From the NCBI GenBank assembly GCA_003023665.1, contig PXYR01000023.1, positions 1 to 18,378 on the forward strand: 18,378 bases of DNA, read 5' to 3'. Shown piece after piece: positions 15,022-18,378 of this stretch. How positions within the stretch are numbered: position 1 is the first letter of the stretch; every line of letters begins with the position of its first letter. Both the position numbers and the translations under genes were made by a program. The DNA comes from Bacteroidota bacterium. GTDB lineage: Bacteria; Bacteroidota; Bacteroidia; Flavobacteriales; Schleiferiaceae. Under the pieces are notes generated by a model, which saw nothing but the letters and a program-made list of their open reading frames with translations, was not told the DNA's origin and did not search any database.

Positions 15022-16282
15022 AAAAATCTTTGTCATTCTAATTTTCGGTTTTGGTTACGCCACTTCTTTCGGACAGGTGCTAATACCTATGGACTATGAA
15101 GAGCAAGCGGATCATCTGAAAGCGTACGGCTTAGTCTTTGAAGCAGTAGATAAAGGTTATGAATGTCATTGGCTACTGAATCATAGAGGTGGATCTTTTG
15201 TCATTTTAGATGCCGATCAATTTATTATTCAAAAGGCTTTATTGAAAGGTGTAAGTTATGAAAACTATGGCGCTAGCACCTTAATTTCATTAATGAGCGA
15301 GCTTAAAAGTCCCAGTACGAATACCAATACGGTAGAACTTGAGCGAGTCCCAAAAATAGCAGTGTATTCACCAGCTGGAAAACAACCTTGGGACGATGCC
15401 GTTACACTTGTTTTAACCTATGCTGAAATCCCTTTTGAAACCATTTATGACGATGAGGTATTGGGTGGAAATTTATCTCAATACGATTGGCTACATCTTC
15501 ATCATGAAGATTTCACGGGACAATACGGAAAATTTTATGGTGCGTATAGAGACGCCGCATGGTACATTAATCAAAAATCTCAGTTTGAAGCCCATGCCAA
15601 ATCTTTAGGGTATAATAAGGTAAGTGATGTAAAAGGCGCTGTTGCTGAGGTGATTTCAGCATATGTGAATCAAGGAGGTTTTTTATTTGCAATGTGTTCA
15701 GCAACAGACTCCTATGACATCGCTTTGGCATCAAGAAATACAGATATCTGCGAAAGTATGTTTGACGGAGATCCCTCATCTCCAGGCGCTGCATTAGCTA
15801 TGGATTATGACAGATGCTTTGCTTTTGAAAACTTTGACTTAGTCATGAATCCGTTACGTTATGAGTATTCTTCCATTGACATTACTGAACAGCGAGTTAG
15901 ACGCGTTAAAGAGGATCAAGACTACTTTGAATTGTTTGATTTTTCTGCGAAATATGATGTGGTTCCAACGATTCTTGTTCAAAATCACACCGCCTTGGTT
16001 AAAGGGTTTTACGGTCAAACCACAGCCTATGATATGAAAACATTAAAGCCTTCCACCACTGTACTTGGTAAAAGTAAAACGGATGCTGCCGCTAGATACA
16101 TACATGGCACTTATGGCGAAGGGTATTGGACCTTTTATGGGGGACACGATCCAGAAGATTATCAGCACCGGGTAGGTGATGAACCTACCGACTTGAAAGA
16201 ATTTCCCAATAGCCCAGGCTATCGTTTGATTCTAAACAATATCTTATTTCCTGCTGCTAAGAAGCCTCCCCAAAAAACTTAA
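15008..16282 (+). CDS. Secreted Bacteroidota protein with GATase1-like fold, often labelled 'asparagine synthetase B'
   Basis: The ATG at 15008 gives 424 residues starting with a Sec signal peptide (MSHFRKIF, a hydrophobic core, then SFGQ), so the mature protein is periplasmic. The frame also opens from GTG codons at 15002 and 15005, which is less likely. Conserved segments include LIPMDYEEQADHLKAYG, CHWLLNHRGGSF, KIAVYSPAGKQPWDDAV, YDWLHLHHEDFTGQYG, GGFLFAMCSATDSYDIAL (C230) and TFYGGHDPEDYQHRVG (H380). The KIAVY strand, a Gly-Gly strand leading to a central Cys and a late GGHDPED His suggest a class I glutamine amidotransferase/ThuA-like fold with a possible Cys-His pair; this is inference. 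Database copies are often called asparagine synthetase B, but the N-terminal Cys2 glutaminase and ATP-binding domain of AsnB are absent. It overlaps dnaB by 14 bp and its stop codon overlaps that of the convergent porin gene. Confidence 0.85.
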   Translation: MSHFRKIFVILIFGFGYATSFGQVLIPMDYEEQADHLKAYGLVFEAVDKGYECHWLLNHRGGSFVILDADQFIIQKALLKGVSYENYGASTLISLMSELKSPSTNTNTVELERVPKIAVYSPAGKQPWDDAVTLVLTYAEIPFETIYDDEVLGGNLSQYDWLHLHHEDFTGQYGKFYGAYRDAAWYINQKSQFEAHAKSLGYNKVSDVKGAVAEVISAYVNQGGFLFAMCSATDSYDIALASRNTDICESMFDGDPSSPGAALAMDYDRCFAFENFDLVMNPLRYEYSSIDITEQRVRRVKEDQDYFELFDFSAKYDVVPTILVQNHTALVKGFYGQTTAYDMKTLKPSTTVLGKSKTDAAARYIHGTYGEGYWTFYGGHDPEDYQHRVGDEPTDLKEFPNSPGYRLILNNILFPAAKKPPQKT

Positions 16283-18243
16283 TTAAACAAAGACCAACGG
16301 GCACTGAGCTGAATCCACCGATCTGATCTTGGTGTAGCGCCAAAAGCAAAGTAGTTATACGATGTTAATCCTTCTAAAGCATTAACCACTCGAATACCCC
16401 CAATAAAATTTGCTATTCTCGCCTCAAAATAAATGGTAGACCATGGATAAAGACCTGCTAAATGTTCTTCTTGTAAAGACCAAATTGGGACACCAATAAG
16501 GTAAGTCGGTGTATAAAAGGCGTCTTCTACACTCACATTTACCCCAGCTTTAAACTGAAATTTAGAACCAACACTTTTCTTATAATTAAATTCTGTAAAG
16601 CCTCCCCAGTTCGGAGTTGCAAAACCTCCTACGGAAGATTTATAGGTGGCGTATCCTTGCAGTTGAATATTTATGCCTTCTTTATAACTACCTAAACCAA
16701 TTTGAGCACGTCCATATGAACCATCCCAAGTGGCTAACTCAGAGAAACTACTTAAGTAGCGCAAACCTTTTATCTGTGCACCATAAGCTTTGAACTCCTT
16801 TTTCCAAAAGTCACCTAACGTCCAATCAAGTTGAATTTCATTTTTGAAATATGAGTCTTCAATATTTCGTAGATCATAACTATATCCATAAAGCTGCTCA
16901 AACCTGAACATTTGAGGCTGATTAATCACATTCCATGCAATGCATAATTGGCCGGGAACACGCATTAAACCTATCTTATTTTGTATGTCGTATCCACCGG
17001 CATTAAAACCAATTACATTCACTGAATACCGCCCCTTAAAAAACATGGTATCCCGTTTATGATAGGAAAATTGAGCTGTATTCCTCAAAAAAGGCTGATT
17101 TGAAGCATCAAAAGATTCCATTGGATGTATGCTATCTAATCTATAGCCATCTAAACCTGATGTATTGCTAGACAATATCTCATAACCGCCATTCGTATGT
17201 ATGGATAAGTGTGTATTGGAATTTACGCTGGCATGTAAGAGCCTTTCATACACGATTCCAACTTGAGCACCTGAAAGTTTCAATGAATCGTTATAGGCCA
17301 AATTTCTATTCGCAAGTAATGGACTAGTCGCTGTACTGTCCCAAAAATACTCCGTTACTCTAGTATCATTTTTTACAGACCATTGCTTACTATATGCTTT
17401 TGAGTTTAATCTCCATCGATGATTAAGAAAGCGATAGAATTTTAATTCAAACTGTTCCTCAAAAAGTGCTCCCGAATTGTCCTCAATCGCATAATTCGCT
17501 CTTAGGGTGGGCACGTTTGTTTCAAACAACAATGGATTTGAGAGTCCCCCATTTTGACCGCTCGTCAAATTAAAATACCTTAATTCAACCCCTTGCAAAG
17601 GACGGGCAAGTTTCCCTCCTTCATACGCCCCATCTTGACGAATTTTTATATTCAATTCATGTCCGTCCGATCCTTCATTTCGATATAATCCAAGTGCATT
17701 TGATCGTAAATAATCTAAATAAAATTGCTTTGCTGAATCAACAGGCGACATTGCCCTCAGACCAAATACTTGACCACCACCAATCCCAGTTAATAGTTTC
17801 AAATCTGTTCTAGGAGCACTCGCACTGTGAAATTCAGGCATTTTTAAAAAAGATTTTGAAAATTGATGCCAACCGTCTTGATTCGAACTCATTATTGGAT
17901 TTAAAGGGTCATAAGTTATTCCTCCAATAGCTGAATTTTGACGTTGCGCCCAATTCCAATTCATACCTAACCATAATTGTTCTTCCGCCCTGTCGTCTAA
18001 TAAAAGCGTTAAACTATCCTTAATGCCTCCATCCTCAGAAATAAAATACCCTTTATTATAAGAAACTGTGCGAAACAACGCATCATGGAATGTATTAAGC
18101 GTCGAATCAGCATACGTTGAATCTAATTGAATAGACAATTCCCTATCACTTGTATCTGTTAATGTTTCAGTCAACGTAGTATCTATCTGACCGATTAAGC
18201 CAATAGATAGAAATACACAACATGTAATTAGGATTTTCCTCAT
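16279..18243 (-). CDS. Putative outer-membrane porin, Porin_10-like family of Bacteroidota
   Basis: The protein has 654 residues with a signal peptide (MRKILITCCVFLSIGLIGQ) and no lipobox Cys at the cleavage site. An Asp/Thr/Ser-rich segment of about 40 residues follows, then a plug-like or first-strand region. The rest, from about residue 150, is dense in alternating beta strands with Tyr/Trp girdles, ending in QLSARWSLFN with aromatic Trp and Phe near the C-terminus. This matches the large Bacteroidota family annotated 'putative porin'; the transported solute is unknown. Its ATG lies about 60 bp downstream of the rRNA operon terminator. The coding-strand sequence TAAGTTTA some 10 bp before the ATG is one base off the -7 consensus, so it probably has its own weak promoter. 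Stop codons overlap those of the convergent secreted-protein gene (shared TTAA, 16279-16282). Confidence 0.83.
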   Translation of the reverse strand: MRKILITCCVFLSIGLIGQIDTTLTETLTDTSDRELSIQLDSTYADSTLNTFHDALFRTVSYNKGYFISEDGGIKDSLTLLLDDRAEEQLWLGMNWNWAQRQNSAIGGITYDPLNPIMSSNQDGWHQFSKSFLKMPEFHSASAPRTDLKLLTGIGGGQVFGLRAMSPVDSAKQFYLDYLRSNALGLYRNEGSDGHELNIKIRQDGAYEGGKLARPLQGVELRYFNLTSGQNGGLSNPLLFETNVPTLRANYAIEDNSGALFEEQFELKFYRFLNHRWRLNSKAYSKQWSVKNDTRVTEYFWDSTATSPLLANRNLAYNDSLKLSGAQVGIVYERLLHASVNSNTHLSIHTNGGYEILSSNTSGLDGYRLDSIHPMESFDASNQPFLRNTAQFSYHKRDTMFFKGRYSVNVIGFNAGGYDIQNKIGLMRVPGQLCIAWNVINQPQMFRFEQLYGYSYDLRNIEDSYFKNEIQLDWTLGDFWKKEFKAYGAQIKGLRYLSSFSELATWDGSYGRAQIGLGSYKEGINIQLQGYATYKSSVGGFATPNWGGFTEFNYKKSVGSKFQFKAGVNVSVEDAFYTPTYLIGVPIWSLQEEHLAGLYPWSTIYFEARIANFIGGIRVVNALEGLTSYNYFAFGATPRSDRWIQLSARWSLFN

Positions 18244-18302
18244 ACGGGCGTAAACTTAATCAATAATGGTCCAATAACGAATGTACCTAGGATTTCGGGC
18301 AT

Positions 18303-18335
18303 AAAAAAAGCCCAATCTAGTAATAGATTGGGCTT
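18303..18335 (-). terminator. Rho-independent terminator of the rRNA operon
   Basis: A perfect 12-bp stem pairs AAGCCCAATCTA (18308-18319) with TAGATTGGGCTT (18324-18335) around a four-base loop. On the minus strand it is followed by a run of T (18309 down to 18303). It begins eight bases after the 5S rRNA 3' end, so it terminates the ribosomal RNA transcript and shields the porin gene from read-through. Confidence 0.92.
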
Positions 18336-18342
18336 GGAAAAA

Positions 18343-18378
18343 TGGCGGCGACCTACTCTCCCGGAAGACCCAGTACCA
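18343..18378 (-). rRNA. rrf: 5S ribosomal RNA, 3' end (partial)
   Basis: The last 36 bases, read on the minus strand, start TGGTACTGGGTCTTCC and continue GGGAGAGTAGGTCGCCGCCA, the conserved 3' third of bacterial 5S rRNA (loop E/helix IV region and closing strand of helix I). The 5' two thirds and, by inference, 23S and 16S lie beyond the right edge. The terminator follows directly. Confidence 0.93.

Noticed and set aside
15002..16282. Asparagine synthetase activity for the secreted protein after dnaB
   Set aside because: There is no N-terminal catalytic Cys and no recognisable synthetase ATP-binding motif, and a signal peptide sends it out of the cytosol; the name seems to be a propagated annotation.

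Overview
The window looks like ordinary chromosome of a Bacteroidota bacterium, most likely a marine or free-living Flavobacteriales relative. Evidence: several proteins belong to families typical of that phylum (the GIY-YIG/DEDDh exonuclease fusion, the Porin_10-like outer-membrane protein, the secreted protein often mislabelled 'asparagine synthetase B', a Tgt without its zinc cysteines). The gene order tgt - lptG-type permease - EamA - accA - dnaB is familiar from flavobacteria. Promoter regions carry exact TAnnTTTG boxes, the Bacteroidota -7 consensus, and starts lack obvious Shine-Dalgarno sequences. I see no phage, insertion sequence, CRISPR array, tRNA or complete defence system. No stretch over 300 bases lacks a gene.

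Layout. At 1-221 (+) is the C-terminal end of an outer-membrane beta-barrel protein, abutting tail to tail a minus-strand block (222-6737). In transcription order that block is serC, serA, a strong terminator, an orphan membrane histidine kinase, a DUF1015 protein, yggS (PLP homeostasis) and the exonuclease/GIY-YIG fusion. SerA and SerC are the first two enzymes of serine synthesis. SerC and YggS both involve PLP, and DUF1015 is a recurring neighbour of serA/serC. A 197-bp divergent region (6738-6934) separates serC from pruA (proline catabolism, P5C to glutamate). It holds a promoter box for each gene and an imperfect dyad that may be an operator. pruA converges on rsmG through a bidirectional terminator (8578-8605).

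rsmG and tgt diverge from only 39 bp carrying two opposed -7 boxes, so close to the ATGs that both mRNAs are probably leaderless or nearly so. From tgt onward a tightly packed plus-strand run follows: tgt (queuosine tRNA modification), a LptF/LptG-type LPS-export permease (GTG start), an EamA/DMT transporter, accA (fatty-acid synthesis), dnaB (replicative helicase), and a secreted protein resembling a class I glutamine amidotransferase fold. The last shares overlapping stop codons with a convergent Porin_10-like gene. The right edge holds the 3' end of a minus-strand 5S rRNA and its terminator, so an rRNA operon lies just beyond the window.

I found no wholly new multi-gene system. The most useful observations are protein-level departures from textbook families: a GIY-YIG domain without its catalytic Arg and Glu, a Tgt without CxCxxC, a periplasmic GATase-like protein whose usual name is probably wrong, and the DUF1015 DGHHR motif in a serine-biosynthesis context. 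Several starts given here are internal to the longest possible open frames (serA, rsmG, tgt, eamA, accA, the GATase-like gene); reasons are in the entries.
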